NCBI RefSeq assembly: GCF_000686725.1
Contig: NZ_KK366008.1
Coordinates: forward strand, 262,074 to 326,073
DNA length: 64,000 nt
Source: Clostridium akagii DSM 12554
GTDB lineage: Bacteria; Bacillota; Clostridia; Clostridiales; Clostridiaceae
Reading direction: 5' to 3'
Shown: positions 8,325 through 18,449 of the stretch, piece after piece
Layout: each line of letters starts with the position of its first letter
Numbering within the stretch: the stretch's first letter is position 1
Notes under the pieces: generated by a model
Told to the model about the DNA's origin: nothing
Databases searched by the model: none
Seen by the model: the letters and a program-made list of their open reading frames with translations, nothing else
Position numbers and translations under genes: made by a program

Positions 8325-8400
8325 TGGTGGGCACTACAGGGCTCGAACCTGTGACCCTCTGCTTGTAAGGCAGATGCTCTCCCAGCTGAGCTAAGCGCCC
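8325..8400 (-). tRNA. tRNA-Val (anticodon TAC)
   Basis: The acceptor arms are GGGCGCT and AGTGCCC with ACCA encoded. The anticodon loop CTTACAA carries TAC, and the T-arm GTTCGAGCC is standard. It is the first gene of the cluster after the promoter and a likely ligand of the valS T-box in this window. Confidence 0.97.
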
Positions 8401-8421
8401 AATACTACTTTGAACATTTAT

Positions 8422-8450
8422 ATTTTATAATATAACTCAAATCTTGTCAA
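8422..8450 (-). promoter_or_regulatory. Promoter of the five-tRNA cluster
   Basis: TTGACA (complement of 8445-8450), a 17-base spacer and TAAAAT (complement of 8422-8427), ending about 20 bases before tRNA-Val. It overlaps the short space after the hslO stop codon. Confidence 0.8.
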
Positions 8451-8457
8451 TATTTTT

Positions 8458-9336
8458 TTATTTTTCCTCTAATAATTTACCAATATCCTCATGATTAAAT
8501 TCGTATGTGTCATTACAAAAATTACACTTTAATTCTTCTGTTTTTCCATCATTATATATTTCTAATAAATCCTTTTTACCTATACTTAAAAGAGCTTTTT
8601 CCACCTTTTCTCTTGAGCAATCACATTTATACTCTGGCTTCATCTCTCCTAGTATTTTTAGATCCATGTCTTCAAATATAAAATCTAATATTTCTTCTAT
8701 ACTCATACCATCACTTATAAGCTTTGTTATAGATGGTATTTCCTCAAGCCTATATGTTACTAAATCTGCAGTAAGTTCATTGTGCCCTGGTAACATCTGA
8801 ATTATAAATCCACCTGCTGCCTTTATGGTTAAATCTTTTTCCACAAGAACACCTGTGCCAACCGCAGATGGTAATTGCTCTGATGTTGTAAAATAATAAG
8901 CCAAATCATCTCCAATTTCACCTGTATAAATGGGAACTTGACCAATATACGGCTCTTTAAGTCCCATGTCCTTTATTACAGTAAGGCTACCATCTTTACC
9001 AATTATGCCAGACACATCCAGTTTACCACGACTGTTTTCTGGCAAATCCGCATTAGGATTTCCTATATAACCTTTCACGCTGGCGTCACTATGAGCTGTA
9101 ACCACAATCCCTTTAGCAATACCACCTCCATTTATCTTTAGTGTAAGAGAATCGCTTTTATTTTTAAGCATTGCTCCCATAATAGTTCCTACTGTAAGCA
9201 TCCTACCAAGAGCAGCTGAGGCTGTAGCTGCACATTTATGTCTTTGCACCCCCTCGTTTACAAGCTCTGTGGTAATGGCTGCTATTATTCTAACTTCATT
9301 ATTTTTAGCTGTTGCTATAACTAGTTTGTCCTGCAT
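8458..9336 (-). CDS. hslO: Redox-regulated chaperone Hsp33
   Basis: Hsp33 is a cytoplasmic holdase switched on by oxidation of a zinc-bound cysteine cluster. The 292-residue protein has the usual N-terminal domain ([11 protein letters not shown]-type start, [37 protein letters not shown]) and linker. The C-terminal redox switch holds four Cys as CDC near residue 240 and CNFC near residue 273. All four switch cysteines are present. The ATG at 9336 has a gggggc site that lies within the last codons of the upstream methyltransferase (16-base overlap), indicating one mRNA. Confidence 0.96.
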   Translation of the reverse strand: MQDKLVIATAKNNEVRIIAAITTELVNEGVQRHKCAATASAALGRMLTVGTIMGAMLKNKSDSLTLKINGGGIAKGIVVTAHSDASVKGYIGNPNADLPENSRGKLDVSGIIGKDGSLTVIKDMGLKEPYIGQVPIYTGEIGDDLAYYFTTSEQLPSAVGTGVLVEKDLTIKAAGGFIIQMLPGHNELTADLVTYRLEEIPSITKLISDGMSIEEILDFIFEDMDLKILGEMKPEYKCDCSREKVEKALLSIGKKDLLEIYNDGKTEELKCNFCNDTYEFNHEDIGKLLEEK

Positions 9337-10079
9337 GTTGTTGCCCCCTTAACTATATATACTATTCTTTCAGTATCTTCTTCTATTTTAACATTACGAT
9401 AATTATTCAATTTCTTCAATATTAAAAATCCACATTTAATAAGTAATCCTTCTATTTGGCTTTCAGTATAAGCTCTCTCACTATGTTCCTCATCAAATCT
9501 ATCATATCTACCATGATCCTTAACAAAAAAAGTTAGAAACATGTCCACAATTTCATTTTCAAAATTATTTTCCCAAATATACACAACCTCACCATCATCA
9601 TAGGTAAATATATTGTTTCCTAATACATGGCTTAATTTGTAATATGAATTTATATCAAAAATAAAAATACCATCTTCTTTTAGATGATTCTTAACACCAA
9701 TTAAATATTTTTCAATCTCCTGCTCATTTAGTATATAATTTGTTGAATCTAAACAGCAAGTTATAAGATCAAATTTTCTATTTAGTTGCAGATTGCAAAT
9801 ATTTTGGCTTACTAGCTTTCCTTTAATACTTAAGCCTCTAAGTTTCTTATCTGCTTCCATGAGCATATCCTCAGATAAGTCTACTCCCCAAGTATGTTTA
9901 AATGAAGTAGCTATTTCTTTTGTCATATTCCCAGTTCCACAGGCTAAATCTAAATATTCCTCAAAATTTATGTTATTCTCTTTACAAATATCCAAAATCA
10001 CGTTTCCCCAGGTCTTGTAATCTACATCACCTTGAATAAGTTCGTCGTAAATATGAGCAAAATCTTTATAGCATTCCAT
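9321..10079 (-). CDS. Class I SAM-dependent methyltransferase
   Basis: A 252-residue cytoplasmic methyltransferase. SAM motif I is [11 protein letters not shown] (about residue 41). An acidic residue at the end of strand 2 ([10 protein letters not shown]) and motif IV-like [14 protein letters not shown] follow. The closest general type is the YrrT/ubiE-like small-molecule methylase often seen in Firmicutes, but no substrate motif is visible. It precedes and overlaps hslO, so the two are probably co-transcribed; whether this is functional or accidental is unknown. Confidence 0.85.
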   Translation of the reverse strand: MECYKDFAHIYDELIQGDVDYKTWGNVILDICKENNINFEEYLDLACGTGNMTKEIATSFKHTWGVDLSEDMLMEADKKLRGLSIKGKLVSQNICNLQLNRKFDLITCCLDSTNYILNEQEIEKYLIGVKNHLKEDGIFIFDINSYYKLSHVLGNNIFTYDDGEVVYIWENNFENEIVDMFLTFFVKDHGRYDRFDEEHSERAYTESQIEGLLIKCGFLILKKLNNYRNVKIEEDTERIVYIVKGATTCRTN

Positions 10080-10201
10080 ATTATCATCTCTCCTGCATCA
10101 GTAAGATCTTCGACCTATCCTTATATTTATGTTACTATATAAAATTCACACATAAAATACTATATATCTTTATGCTATAAGTCAACATATATTTAATATT
10201 A

Positions 10202-10456
10202 TTATTGATTTTTTTCCTGTATTTCAATGTTTTTAGGGATATCAAGCTCCTTTTTTCTCCTTGTCATTATGCCTCCAATCCTACCAGTTTCTTCTGCTGT
10301 AAGTGCTCCCCATCCAAGTTTATCAATCTTTTCACTAAGTCCCAATTCGTCCGCTATTTCATATTTTATTTTTTCTCTTACCTTTTCTAGTGGTGTTAAT
10401 TCTCGATTAGATTTAAGTTTCGCTTTAATCACTTTTTTTAGTGGTGTCTTTCCCAT
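10202..10456 (-). CDS. Alpha/beta-type small acid-soluble spore protein (SASP)
   Basis: SASPs coat and protect DNA in the dormant spore. The 84-residue product has the family signature in the form KYEIADELGLSEKID followed by LTAEETGRIGGIMTRRKKEL. KYEIA carries the germination-protease-like cleavage context, and GGIMTRR is the conserved DNA-binding end. It belongs to the longer variant with a basic N-terminus (GKTPLKKVIKAKLK). The ATG at 10456 has gcggaggt at ideal distance; an upstream in-frame start at 10480 would bury that site. A 13-bp inverted repeat lies in the 5' region. Transcription presumably needs a forespore sigma factor, but I could not identify a convincing site. Confidence 0.9.
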   Translation of the reverse strand: MGKTPLKKVIKAKLKSNRELTPLEKVREKIKYEIADELGLSEKIDKLGWGALTAEETGRIGGIMTRRKKELDIPKNIEIQEKNQ

Positions 10457-10483
10457 TTTTATACCTCCGCTAAATACCAATTA

Positions 10484-10528
10484 TATATTCATATATTTTT
10501 ATTGTTTACGTAAATATATATGAATATA
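10484..10528. repeat. 13-bp perfect inverted repeat upstream of the SASP gene
   Basis: Arms at 10484-10496 (tatattcatatat) and 10516-10528 are exact reverse complements around a 19-base loop. It falls in the probable 5' UTR or promoter of the SASP gene. It could stabilise the mRNA or bind a dimeric regulator; AT-richness makes chance a real alternative. Confidence 0.5.
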
Positions 10529-10607
10529 CAATTTTATTAGTAAATTCACTAATTTATAATTTATATATATTAATGTATTCACTTTAGAAAATAAAAAACT
10601 ATTCACT

Positions 10608-10635
10608 TTTACATTCTAAAGTTATATAATAAAAT
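10608..10635 (+). promoter_or_regulatory. Promoter of dapA-dapB
   Basis: TTTACA (10608-10613), a 16-base spacer and TAAAAT (10630-10635). This gives a leader of about 100 bases before dapA. Confidence 0.6.
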
Positions 10636-10673
10636 GTGGGTTATTTTAATGTTTTAATGAAAGCGTTTTTATT

Positions 10674-10709
10674 AATTATAGAAACCTATAATTTTGCCTT
10701 CGGGAGGCA
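10674..10709 (+). promoter_or_regulatory. Twin-hairpin leader before dapA, no known riboswitch recognised
   Basis: Two hairpins sit back to back: aattatag-aaac-ctataatt (10674-10693) and tgcct-tcggg-aggca (10695-10709). The conserved core of the lysine riboswitch is not present and the leader is far too short for it. There is no U-run after the second stem. A role in translation or mRNA stability is possible; this is only a structural observation. Confidence 0.4.
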
Positions 10710-10745
10710 CCGTTTAATTTACCAATTATATATAAGGAGGATTCT

Positions 10746-11636
10746 ATGAGCATTTTTAAAGGAAGTGGAGTTGCCATTATAACCCCCTTCACCAATGACG
10801 GAATTAATTTTGAAAAACTTAATCAATTGATTGAATGGCAAATAAAAGAATCTACTGATGCAATTGTGGTATGTGGAACTACTGGAGAAGCATCAACAAT
10901 GACCCTTGAAGAAAAAAAAGAGGTCATAAAATTTACAATTGATAAGGTTAACAGACGAATCCCCGTAATTGCTGGTACAGGTAGTAACAATACAAGTGAA
11001 AGTATAGCCATGAGCAAGTGGGCTGAGAGCGTTGGAGTGGACGCTGTTCTAGTTATAACACCATATTATAATAAAACCACTCAGAAGGGCTTATTTTATC
11101 ATTTTAAAGCAATAAATGATGCTATAAACGTACCTATTGTACTTTATAACGTACCAAGTAGAACTGGAATGAGCATAAATCCTGAAACTCTACTTGAACT
11201 TAGCCCATTAAAAAATATAGTAGCTATAAAAGAAGCAAGTGGAGATTTAAGTCAAATATTAAAAATGAAATGGCTTTGTAAAGATAGGTTTGATATATAT
11301 TCAGGTAATGATGATCAAATTGTGCCCATTTTATCCATAGGTGGTTTAGGTGTTATCTCAGTTCTAGCTAATATAATCCCTAATGATGTCCACAATATGG
11401 TGATATCATACCTTACTGGTGATGTTAAGAAGGCTCTAGATATCCAGCTACGTACATTTGCTTTAGCCAGTGCTTTATTCATAGAAACCAACCCTATACC
11501 TGTTAAAACTGCTATGAATTTAATATTCCATAATGTAGGACCGCTAAGACTACCACTATGTGCTATGGAAGAAAAAAACATTAAACTTTTAAAGTTAGCC
11601 ATTGCTGACTATGGATTTACATTAAAGGAGGATTAA
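10746..11636 (+). CDS. dapA: 4-hydroxy-tetrahydrodipicolinate synthase
   Basis: DapA condenses pyruvate with aspartate semialdehyde, the first step of the lysine/diaminopimelate branch. The 296-residue TIM barrel shows the Schiff-base lysine K162 (VAIKEASGD), the catalytic Tyr/Thr set (CGTTGEAST at 43-51, Y134 in LYNVPSRTG) and the substrate-binding RTG. The aaggagg site before ATG is strong. dapB starts four bases after its stop, so the two form an operon. All catalytic residues are intact. Confidence 0.97.
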   Translation: MSIFKGSGVAIITPFTNDGINFEKLNQLIEWQIKESTDAIVVCGTTGEASTMTLEEKKEVIKFTIDKVNRRIPVIAGTGSNNTSESIAMSKWAESVGVDAVLVITPYYNKTTQKGLFYHFKAINDAINVPIVLYNVPSRTGMSINPETLLELSPLKNIVAIKEASGDLSQILKMKWLCKDRFDIYSGNDDQIVPILSIGGLGVISVLANIIPNDVHNMVISYLTGDVKKALDIQLRTFALASALFIETNPIPVKTAMNLIFHNVGPLRLPLCAMEEKNIKLLKLAIADYGFTLKED

Positions 11637-11640
11637 TCTT

Positions 11641-12393
11641 ATGGTTAAAATATTATTAGTTGGCTGTGCTGGAAAGATGGGTAAAATGATTACTGAATGT
11701 TGCCAAAAGTTCAGCGATGCTAAAATTGTAGCTGGAATTGATAGGCTTGCCAGTACATCTTTTAGTTTTCCGGTATTTGAAAATATAGAGGATTGTAATG
11801 TTTCTGTAGATGTAGTTTTAGATTTTTCAAGGCCAGAGACTTTAGAAGATATCCTTAGTTTTGCAAGACTAAAACAAATTGCAGTTGTACTATGTACTAC
11901 CGGATATACCAATGAACAAATCCATAGGATAGAATCATTCAGTAAAGAGAATGCCATATTCCGTTCAGCCAATATGTCTATTGGAATTAACATAGTCAAC
12001 AATATTTTAAAAAATATAAGTTCTATGTTGTATGAAGACTTTGATATAGAAATAGTAGAAAAACATCATAATCAAAAAGTTGACTCTCCCAGTGGAACTG
12101 CGCTTCTTCTTGGTGATACCATTAGAAATGCTATAAGTGAAAAAACAAACTATGTGCATGGAAGAAATGGAAATCATAAGAGAGAACATTCTGAAATCGG
12201 TGTTCATTCCATTCGGGGTGGCACTATTGTAGGGGAACACGAAGTGATATTTGCTGGACTTGGTGAAGTAATAGAAATAAAACATACAGCCCTTTCAAGA
12301 GAAGTATTTGCAGTAGGTGCACTTAAAGCTTGCCTATTTATGGCAAAGCAAAAAAATAATCTATATACTATGAATGACGTACTTAACTTATAA
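11641..12393 (+). CDS. dapB: 4-hydroxy-tetrahydrodipicolinate reductase
   Basis: DapB reduces the DapA product to tetrahydrodipicolinate, using NAD(P)H. The 250-residue product has the Rossmann motif VGCAGKMGK (7-15), the family signature [15 protein letters not shown] (140-153) with catalytic His142/143 and Lys146, and the C-terminal substrate domain ([11 protein letters not shown]). It is translated from a ggagg site overlapping the dapA stop region. A strong terminator follows at 12403, so dapAB is a two-gene operon. Confidence 0.97.
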   Translation: MVKILLVGCAGKMGKMITECCQKFSDAKIVAGIDRLASTSFSFPVFENIEDCNVSVDVVLDFSRPETLEDILSFARLKQIAVVLCTTGYTNEQIHRIESFSKENAIFRSANMSIGINIVNNILKNISSMLYEDFDIEIVEKHHNQKVDSPSGTALLLGDTIRNAISEKTNYVHGRNGNHKREHSEIGVHSIRGGTIVGEHEVIFAGLGEVIEIKHTALSREVFAVGALKACLFMAKQKNNLYTMNDVLNL

Positions 12394-12402
12394 TTTTCAT
12401 TT

Positions 12403-12441
12403 AAAAAGAGACCTTCTATTTATAAATAGAAGGTCTCTTTT
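12403..12441 (+). terminator. Terminator between dapB and oppA (bidirectional)
   Basis: A perfect stem aaaagagaccttctattt / aaatagaaggtctctttt with a two-base loop. It is flanked by A- and T-runs so that it can end both convergent transcripts. Confidence 0.9.
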
Positions 12442-12452
12442 AACTTCAAAAA

Positions 12453-14144
12453 TTATTTTTGAACATATGCATTTGTGAAGTATATAGTATCCATTGGTGT
12501 TCTGTATACGCCTTTAACATAATCTTTCATAGAAGAAATTACATTATATTCATATAAAGGTATGATAGGCATATCTTTCATTAAAATATCCTGTGCATCG
12601 TGCATTTCTTTAAATCTCTTTGTAGCATTAGTTTCGCTTTTAGCTTCTGCTATAAGTTTATCATAATCTTTGTTACTGTAAGCAGATGCATTATTTCCTC
12701 CACCAGTTACAAACAAATCTAAGAATGTCATTGGATCAACATAATCTGCACTCCAACCATTTCTAGCAATTCCAGTATATGTGTGCTTAGCTGTTTCATC
12801 TAATTGAACTTTTCTTTCAACACTTCTAAGTGTGATACTGATGTTTAAGTTTTTCTTAAGCATTGCCTGAACTGCTTCTGCAATACTTTGATGTGCTTCG
12901 CCAGTGTTGTATATTAATTCAATAGTTGGGAAATCTTTACCATCTGGATAACCAGCATCAGCTAATAATTTTTTAGCTTTTGTTACATCTGCTGTTGCCT
13001 TGAAATAGCTTTTATCTTTGAAATCTTTTCCATCAGGTCCAACTATGCCCGAAGGTACAAATGAAGTTGAAGGAGTTTGACCTGCTTTTGTTACATTCTT
13101 AACTAAAGATGCTCTATCAATTGCTAATGAAATTGCTTGCCTTACATTAACATTATTAATAGCTTTTGCTACACCAGGTGCAAGTTTAGCATTTGGATCT
13201 AAGTTAAAGTTATAATAGTAAGTTCCAATATTAACATAAGATTTAGCTTTATTTTGTTTTAATAATGAAGGGATTTGTTCTGTTGGTGGTGCATCAATCA
13301 TATCTACCTGTCCTGATTGATATGCAGACATATAACTTGTTTCGTTATCTAAAGTTGTATAAGTTAATTTATCAAGTTTAACAGTGGATTTATTCCAATA
13401 ATTAGGATTTTTCACGAATTCCAATTTATCCTTTTGTTTCCAATCAACCATCTTAAATGCTCCATCAGAAACATAAGTTGGTCCATTAATTGTCCAATCT
13501 GTTGGATGTGCTTCTACAATATCTTTTCTTACTGGCATATAAGTTTGAAATGCCATTAGTGGTAAAAAGTAAGGAGTTGAATTTTCAAGTGTTACATCAA
13601 GAGTATAATCATCAATTGCTTTTACTCCAACTTGATCAGCTGTTGCTGTTGCAACCCCTGGAGTTTTTTGATCAGCAGGTGATGCACTTTCATTATATCC
13701 TTGACCATTCTTTAAATAATAAAGCTGATATGCATATTCTGATGCAGTTGCTGGAGCTAAAGCTCTCTTCCATGCATATTCAAAATCCTTTGCAGTTACT
13801 GCTTTACCATCTGACCATTTAGCATCTTTTCTTAAATGGAACACATAATTCTTACCATCTTTTGATACATCCCAACTTTTGGCAACTCCTGGATGTGCCT
13901 TATTATTTACGTCAACAGTGGTAAGACCTTCGAAAGCATTGGCAATTACCGTTGCTCCCTCTACTGAAGTATTTAGTGCTGGGTCAATAGTTTTAGGATT
14001 TGCACCCAAATTATACCTAATAAGCTGCGCTGACTTTGTTGTAGTCTTACTTGTACTACTGCTTCCACAACCACTTAGTACTGAACCTATTACTAGTGTT
14101 GCAATAGCAATAGACATAAACTTTGTTTTTTTGTTTTTTAACAT
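12453..14144 (-). CDS. oppA: Oligopeptide ABC transporter, substrate-binding lipoprotein
   Basis: This is the extracellular peptide receptor of the transporter encoded upstream. The 563-residue precursor has a lipoprotein signal ending LVIGSVLSGC, so Cys26 should be acylated after cleavage. The rest is an SBP_bac_5 family protein: NPKTIDPALNTSVEGA, WSDGKAVTAKDFEYAWKRAL, NPNYWN, VRQAISLAIDR and WSADYVDPMTFLDLF are typical. It is the last gene of oppBCDFA and has its own ggggg site after a 75-base gap, as is common for highly expressed binding proteins. The ligand is presumably short peptides; specificity cannot be read. Confidence 0.94.
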   Translation of the reverse strand: MLKNKKTKFMSIAIATLVIGSVLSGCGSSSTSKTTTKSAQLIRYNLGANPKTIDPALNTSVEGATVIANAFEGLTTVDVNNKAHPGVAKSWDVSKDGKNYVFHLRKDAKWSDGKAVTAKDFEYAWKRALAPATASEYAYQLYYLKNGQGYNESASPADQKTPGVATATADQVGVKAIDDYTLDVTLENSTPYFLPLMAFQTYMPVRKDIVEAHPTDWTINGPTYVSDGAFKMVDWKQKDKLEFVKNPNYWNKSTVKLDKLTYTTLDNETSYMSAYQSGQVDMIDAPPTEQIPSLLKQNKAKSYVNIGTYYYNFNLDPNAKLAPGVAKAINNVNVRQAISLAIDRASLVKNVTKAGQTPSTSFVPSGIVGPDGKDFKDKSYFKATADVTKAKKLLADAGYPDGKDFPTIELIYNTGEAHQSIAEAVQAMLKKNLNISITLRSVERKVQLDETAKHTYTGIARNGWSADYVDPMTFLDLFVTGGGNNASAYSNKDYDKLIAEAKSETNATKRFKEMHDAQDILMKDMPIIPLYEYNVISSMKDYVKGVYRTPMDTIYFTNAYVQK

Positions 14145-14219
14145 TAAGAAACCCCCTTAAAATTATATATCTATATATTTAATGAGCTTTATTATTAATA
14201 AAGTTCATTAATTATCAAA

Positions 14220-15197
14220 TTAATACAAGAAACATGCCACTTTATGTTCGCCGCCCATATCTTTAAGTTCTGGCTGTGCTTCTGCGCACATAGGCATAGC
14301 ATATTTACATCTTCCTCTAAACCTACAACCTTCTGGTGGATCTATCGGTGATGGTATTTCACCTTCAAGCATAATTCTCTTGTTCTGTAAAGCCATATCT
14401 GGATCTGGCACAGGTATAGCGGAAAGTAGCGCTTTAGTATATGGGTGTAATGGATTTTTATAAAGTTCATTACTCTCAGCTATCTCAACTAATTTTCCTA
14501 AATACATAACCCCGATCTTGTTAGATATATGTTTTACCATAGATAAATCATGTGCTATAAACAAATAGGTAAGACCTAAATCGTCCTGTAAATCCTCAAG
14601 CATATTTACAACTTGAGCTTGTATCGATACGTCAAGAGCTGAGATTGGTTCATCACAAACAATAAATTCAGGTTGGACTGCAAGTGCCCTAGCAATACCA
14701 ATTCTTTGTCTTTGTCCACCTGAAAATTCATGTGGATATCTTCTTACATCTTCAGGATTTAATCCAACCTTATTCAACAAATACCTTACTCTCTCAAGCC
14801 GTTCAATCTTATTCATTAATTTATGAATTTCTATTGGTTCAGCTATAATATCGCCAATTGACATTCTTGAATTTAATGATGCATATGGATCTTGGAATAT
14901 CATTTGCATCTTCCTTCTATATGGAAGCATCTCATTGTTTTTTAGGTTTGCTATGTCTTTTCCGTTATATATAATTTCACCAGCTGTAGGTTCATAAAGC
15001 TTTAATAAGGTTCTCCCCATTGTAGTTTTACCACATCCAGATTCTCCAACAATACCTAGTGTTTCACCTTTTTTTATGATAAAGGAAACATCATCCACTG
15101 CTTTTACATAACTTTTTTTCTTTGCAAACATTCCTTTGTTAACATCAAAAAACTTAGAGAGATTTTTTACCTCAATTAGTGTATCCTTTTCTTCCAT
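14220..15197 (-). CDS. oppF: Oligopeptide ABC transporter ATP-binding protein OppF
   Basis: One of two ATPases energising oligopeptide uptake. The 325 residues contain Walker [10 protein letters not shown], signature [10 protein letters not shown] and Walker B FIVCDEP. The C-terminal oligopeptide/dipeptide transporter extension is Cys-rich ([16 protein letters not shown]), a region known in OppD/F proteins to hold an iron-sulfur cluster. Its start codon overlaps the oppD stop by one base, so translation is coupled. Confidence 0.95.
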   Translation of the reverse strand: MEEKDTLIEVKNLSKFFDVNKGMFAKKKSYVKAVDDVSFIIKKGETLGIVGESGCGKTTMGRTLLKLYEPTAGEIIYNGKDIANLKNNEMLPYRRKMQMIFQDPYASLNSRMSIGDIIAEPIEIHKLMNKIERLERVRYLLNKVGLNPEDVRRYPHEFSGGQRQRIGIARALAVQPEFIVCDEPISALDVSIQAQVVNMLEDLQDDLGLTYLFIAHDLSMVKHISNKIGVMYLGKLVEIAESNELYKNPLHPYTKALLSAIPVPDPDMALQNKRIMLEGEIPSPIDPPEGCRFRGRCKYAMPMCAEAQPELKDMGGEHKVACFLY

Positions 15198-16207
15198 TAA
15201 TTATCCCTCCCATCGTCATTACGGTTAACTTTTGGAGCATCAGGGTGATTAAGCCAACAAGCGGAATAATGGTCTTCACTAATATTATAATTTTCAGGCA
15301 TATTATCAAAGCATATTTTCATAGCCCAATCACATCTTTCTGCAAATGGACAACCCACTGGAGGTTTTAATAAATCTGGTGGTGTTCCCTGAATTGGTAT
15401 AAGTCTTTCTTTTGTATCCAATTTTGGATTTGGTATGCTTCTTAAAAGTCCCCACGTATATGGATGGTTTGCATTATAAAAAATTTCTCTTGCCTTACCA
15501 CTTTCAACAACAATTCCACCATACATAACATTTATGCGAGTACATAGGTTTGCAACCACACCTAAATCATGAGTTATAATGATAATTGACATGTTTAATT
15601 TTTCTTTAAGGTCTTTCATAAGCTCTAGTATTTGTGCCTGAATTGTAACATCTAAAGCTGTTGTTGGTTCATCAGCAATTAATAGTTTAGGCTGACAAAT
15701 AAGCGCCATAGCTATCATAACTCTTTGCCTCATTCCACCAGAAAACTCATGTGGATACTGTTTCATTCTTTTTTCCGGACTAGATATACCAACTAATTCT
15801 AGCATATCAATAACCTTTTTTCTTACTTCACTTCTACTCATTTTACCATGTTTAATTAATGGTTCACTAATTTGGTCTCCAATGGTTAATACTGGGTTTA
15901 ATGAAGTCATAGGATCCTGAAATATCATTCCTATGTCATTTCCTCTTATACCTTCCATCTCCTTTTCAGAAAGCTTTACTAAGTCTTTGCCTTCGAAAAG
16001 AATTTCGCCTTCTTTAATTTCACCATTACTATCAAGTAATCTCATAAGTGTCATCATTGTAATACTTTTTCCACTTCCTGATTCGCCAACAATTCCCACT
16101 GCTTCACCTTTGTATAAATCTATGCTAACGCCTCGTACAGCTTGCACTTCTCCAGCATGAGTCTGAAACGATGTGTGTATATTATTAATTTGGAGTAACT
16201 TTTCCAT
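15197..16207 (-). CDS. oppD: Oligopeptide ABC transporter ATP-binding protein OppD
   Basis: The partner ATPase of OppF. It has Walker A GESGSGKS, signature FSGGMRQRV, Walker B LLIADEP, the H-loop ITHDLG and the C-terminal Cys-containing extension ([14 protein letters not shown]). The open frame extends to 16261, but that extension overlaps oppC. A taggagg site stands seven bases before the ATG at 16207 ([14 protein letters not shown]), so 16207 is chosen; the resulting 336 residues is the normal OppD size. Confidence 0.95.
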   Translation of the reverse strand: MEKLLQINNIHTSFQTHAGEVQAVRGVSIDLYKGEAVGIVGESGSGKSITMMTLMRLLDSNGEIKEGEILFEGKDLVKLSEKEMEGIRGNDIGMIFQDPMTSLNPVLTIGDQISEPLIKHGKMSRSEVRKKVIDMLELVGISSPEKRMKQYPHEFSGGMRQRVMIAMALICQPKLLIADEPTTALDVTIQAQILELMKDLKEKLNMSIIIITHDLGVVANLCTRINVMYGGIVVESGKAREIFYNANHPYTWGLLRSIPNPKLDTKERLIPIQGTPPDLLKPPVGCPFAERCDWAMKICFDNMPENYNISEDHYSACWLNHPDAPKVNRNDDGRDN

Positions 16208-16217
16208 ATTAATCCTC

Positions 16218-17132
16218 CTATCTTCTAGTTTTTGGATCCAGTGCGTACGTAAGTCCATCACCTAATAAATTAAATGCAAGCATTGTTAAAGAAATTGCTA
16301 AAGCTGGAAACACTAATTGATATGGATATAATTGATATCCTCCTAGTGCATCAGATGCTAAGCTTCCCCATGATGCAAGTGGTGGTGCAATTCCAAGACC
16401 GATAAAACTTAAAAATGCTTCCTGAAATATTGCATCTGGAACAGAAAGTGTAAGTGTAACGATTATTGGTCCTAGGCAATTTGGAATAAGGTGTTTTAAA
16501 ATTATTCTCAGTGGAGAAGCACCTATTGTCTTTGCCGCAAGAACAAATTCCTGTTCTTTCAATGATATAATTTGGCCCCTAACAATTCTAGCCATTGTAA
16601 CCCAAAATGAAATTGTTAGTGCTATTATTATGCTATTTAAACCGCCTCTTAATACGACCATTATTAAGATAACATATATTGTCATAGGAATAGCGTAAAT
16701 TGCCTCAACAATCCTCATCATAATATTGTCAACAGTTCCTCCAAAATACCCAGATATACCTCCATAAAGTATACCAATGAAAACACTTAACGCACTGGCA
16801 ACAAAGCCTATAGTAAGTGAGATTCTTGCTCCTTCTAATACTCTTACAAATAAGTCTCTCCCAAATTTATCCGTTCCAAACCAATGTTGTGCACTTGGCC
16901 CGATATCAGCAAAATCCAAATTTTGAGCTGTATAACTGTATTTGGATAACATCGGTCCAAATATTGCTGCTAGTATGATTATAATTAAAAATACTAGACC
17001 GCCCATTGCAAGCTTATTTTTTCTAAGCATTCTCCATACGTCCTGACCATAAGTTAAACTTGGTCTAACCACTCTGTTATAGTTTTTTTCTTCTTTAGGT
17101 ATAAATTCAAACATATCTTTAGAATATTGCAT
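16218..17132 (-). CDS. oppC: Oligopeptide ABC transporter permease OppC
   Basis: An inner-membrane permease subunit of 304 residues with an N-terminal OppC-type cytoplasmic tail (about residues 1-40), then six predicted membrane segments. The binding-protein-dependent permease EAA loop (EFVLAAKTIGASPLRIILKHLIPN) contacts the ATPases. The genes lie 11 bases apart from oppB and oppD. No defect is seen. Confidence 0.94.
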   Translation of the reverse strand: MQYSKDMFEFIPKEEKNYNRVVRPSLTYGQDVWRMLRKNKLAMGGLVFLIIIILAAIFGPMLSKYSYTAQNLDFADIGPSAQHWFGTDKFGRDLFVRVLEGARISLTIGFVASALSVFIGILYGGISGYFGGTVDNIMMRIVEAIYAIPMTIYVILIMVVLRGGLNSIIIALTISFWVTMARIVRGQIISLKEQEFVLAAKTIGASPLRIILKHLIPNCLGPIIVTLTLSVPDAIFQEAFLSFIGLGIAPPLASWGSLASDALGGYQLYPYQLVFPALAISLTMLAFNLLGDGLTYALDPKTRR

Positions 17133-17143
17133 CTGTCTTCCTC

Positions 17144-18064
17144 CTAATCTTCTAGTTTAATTCTTGGATCAACAACCATATATAGTAAGTCAACTATAAA
17201 ATTCGCAGCTATTAGAAATACACAGAAAAATACAGTTACACCTAATGTGGTTGTATAATCTCTATTAGATATGCTTTGCACAAATTCTCTTCCTATTCCA
17301 GGAATTCCAAATACAGTCTCGATTACAAAACTACCTGTAAGTACTCCTGCTGTTATTGGCCCAAGATATGTTATTAAAGGAATTAATGAATTTCTAAGAG
17401 CATGTTTTAAAATGATTTTTCCCTTTGATAGCCCTTTAGCTCTAGCAACTTTAATATAATCTAATTTAATAACATCAACTAAACTAGAACGTACAAGTCT
17501 TGAAATAAAAGACATATAATATAGTCCAAGAGCGATTGCTGGCATTATATAATTAGAAGGCAAGTCCAAGCCAACTGCTGGAAGCCATCCTAGTTGTACT
17601 GCAAAAACATATATTAGAATAGGAGCTAGTATCATACTCGGAACAGCAACACCAATAGTAGCTATTATCATGCATAAATTGTCCCAAAGTTTTCCTTGCT
17701 GAAGTGCTGCAACTATACCAAGAATTACGCCAATTATAATTGCAAATAAAATAGCACATAAACCAACCTTTAATGAATTTGGAAAAGACCCTGCTATAAC
17801 TTGATTAACTGTAAGCCCCTCTGTAGTCATAGATGGTCCCAAATCGCCATGTATTAAATCTGTTAAATATGCCACATATTGACCTGACAATGGCTTATCC
17901 AATCCGTATTTTATATTTAAATTTAGCTCAACAGCTGGCGGCAACTTTCTGTCTGAAGTAAAAGGTCCCCCTGGAATAGTGTGCATTAAAATGAATGTTA
18001 CTGTTATTACAAACCAAATTGTAATAATGCTCGACAATATTCTCTTTAAAATATATTTAAGCAT
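17144..18064 (-). CDS. oppB: Oligopeptide ABC transporter permease OppB
   Basis: A 306-residue permease subunit, first gene of the operon. It begins MLKYILKRILSSIITIW with a first membrane helix and the OppB-type periplasmic-side motif MHTIPGGPF. Further helices and the EAA loop (DYIKVARAKGLSKGKIILKHALRN) follow. A ggagggg site precedes the ATG. Transcription probably starts from the promoter at 18201-18229, giving a leader of about 130 bases with no recognised riboswitch. Confidence 0.94.
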   Translation of the reverse strand: MLKYILKRILSSIITIWFVITVTFILMHTIPGGPFTSDRKLPPAVELNLNIKYGLDKPLSGQYVAYLTDLIHGDLGPSMTTEGLTVNQVIAGSFPNSLKVGLCAILFAIIIGVILGIVAALQQGKLWDNLCMIIATIGVAVPSMILAPILIYVFAVQLGWLPAVGLDLPSNYIMPAIALGLYYMSFISRLVRSSLVDVIKLDYIKVARAKGLSKGKIILKHALRNSLIPLITYLGPITAGVLTGSFVIETVFGIPGIGREFVQSISNRDYTTTLGVTVFFCVFLIAANFIVDLLYMVVDPRIKLED

Positions 18065-18200
18065 TTTTTCCCCTCCGTCATTTTGATATTTTATTTTATA
18101 AGATTATATTTATGAAATTAAACTTTAACAATCTGTTTAATATTCTAGGCAATTGCAGCAAAGCACCATGTCATTCATGTAATCAGTAATAATGTTTTTA

Positions 18201-18229
18201 ATATTATCATAGCATTTTTACATTGTCAA
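18201..18229 (-). promoter_or_regulatory. Promoter of the oppBCDFA operon
   Basis: TTGACA (complement of 18224-18229), a 17-base spacer and TAATAT (complement of 18201-18206). It stands in the 385-base space between patA and oppB. The rest of that space (18230-18449) is AT-rich with nothing I can name. Confidence 0.65.
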
Positions 18230-18449
18230 TAACATTAGCATTGAAAAACCACTAATTTTTATGAGTATTAATTTTAATCCCTAGTTAAATTACGAAACTG
18301 TCAATTCAATATTTAATTTTATTTGTCTTTTTATGTCGAATTATAGATAATGCATACTATTCTAAATATAGGTACTTTAGCATCGATGTCACAGCATTCA
18401 ACTATGATTAGTGTATATTTATTCATCGTATATTCTGATTTTAGCCCAT

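Noticed and set aside
10560-10745. Lysine riboswitch before dapA
   Set aside because: The region is too short and lacks the conserved core; only two small hairpins are seen.
13490-13822. 110-residue plus-strand frame in oppA
   Set aside because: Antisense to a clear OppA; rich in Leu/Gln from reversed codons, no ribosome site.
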